Positions 6,336 to 6,551 of a stretch of DNA of 6,551 nt are shown here, piece by piece. The stretch lies in contig JAGWSK010000312.1 in NCBI GenBank assembly GCA_028869355.1, positions 1-6,551 on the forward strand. The letters are read 5' to 3'. The position numbers were made by a program, and so were the translations under genes. The DNA comes from Alphaproteobacteria bacterium. GTDB lineage: Bacteria; Pseudomonadota; Alphaproteobacteria; Micropepsales; Micropepsaceae. The notes under the pieces are model-generated. The model worked only from the letters and a program-made list of their open reading frames with translations, was not told the DNA's origin and did not search any database. Positions within the stretch are counted from its first letter, which is position 1. Each line of letters opens with the position of its first letter.

Positions 6336-6551
6336 TCAGGACGGGCCGTTCGCCATGTCACCGGGACGGATCACCCGGAACACCTTCAATCGCTCCTGCG
6401 CGGCAGTGAAGCCGGGCTCCAATTCGAGCACGTGCATGTAATCATAGTAAGCATCGCGGTAGCGGCCCAGTAATTCTTCGGCCACCGCACGGTTGTAATA
6501 ACCGATATGCAGAAAGGCCATGCCAAGGCCGATGCCCTTGTTGATCTCGGC
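6336..6551 (-). CDS. TPR-repeat protein, C-terminal end only
   Basis: The frame is open from the right window edge to the TGA at 6338-6336, giving the last 71 residues of a longer protein. It contains one good tetratricopeptide repeat: AVAEELLGRYRDAYYDYMHV (residues about 23-42 of the visible part) followed by LELEPGF, with the LG-Y-A-Y-LEPGF spacing of the 34-residue consensus. The preceding stretch (GIGLGMAFLHIGYYNR) fits the second helix of the previous repeat. An internal ATG at 6521 is in frame but cuts into that repeat, so it is not the true start. TPR units mediate protein-protein contacts; the parent protein cannot be identified from this fragment. Confidence 0.75.
   Translation of the reverse strand, partial: AEINKGIGLGMAFLHIGYYNRAVAEELLGRYRDAYYDYMHVLELEPGFTAAQERLKVFRVIRPGDMANGPS

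Noticed and set aside
5474..6361. 295-codon open frame antisense to the unknown exported protein and the VOC gene
   Set aside because: It spans two convincing plus-strand genes and their junction; no domain or start signal supports it.

Overview
The window looks like an ordinary chromosomal stretch of a GC-rich Gram-negative bacterium. An alphaproteobacterium, perhaps in the Bradyrhizobium/Hyphomicrobiales range, is my best guess. That rests on base composition, codon style and protein character; no marker gene is present to settle it. I see no RNA genes, insertion sequences, phage genes or CRISPR array. Genes are tightly packed and no gene-free stretch exceeds about 105 bases.

Left part (1-2723, minus strand): a two-gene tripartite efflux operon. 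The membrane-fusion (periplasmic adaptor) gene comes first. Its stop overlaps the start of an RND inner-membrane pump gene in an ATGA junction, and the pump runs off the left edge with its first 472 residues visible. Both proteins resemble the MdtA and MdtB/MdtC branch of the hydrophobe/amphiphile efflux-1 class. The outer-membrane channel is not in the window.

Centre (2724-3954): a 103-base divergent intergenic region separates the efflux operon from a plus-strand gene for a Sec-exported, probably seven-bladed YncE/YVTN-type beta-propeller. That region holds two short inverted repeats and a candidate promoter. The propeller gene converges on the next minus-strand gene across a 60-base gap containing a strong hairpin terminator.

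Right part (3955-6322): a minus-strand gene for a Tat-exported dienelactone hydrolase-family protein diverges from a plus-strand pair. The pair is an exported protein of unknown function followed 24 bases later by a small VOC/glyoxalase-fold metalloenzyme with all four metal-ligand positions present. The divergent layout suggests shared regulation of a small catabolic or detoxification set, but the substrate cannot be read from the sequence. At the right edge lies the C-terminal end of a minus-strand TPR protein.

Nothing here demands a novel system. The items most worth a second look are the putative operator in the efflux/propeller intergenic region and the divergent hydrolase / unknown exported protein / VOC cluster.
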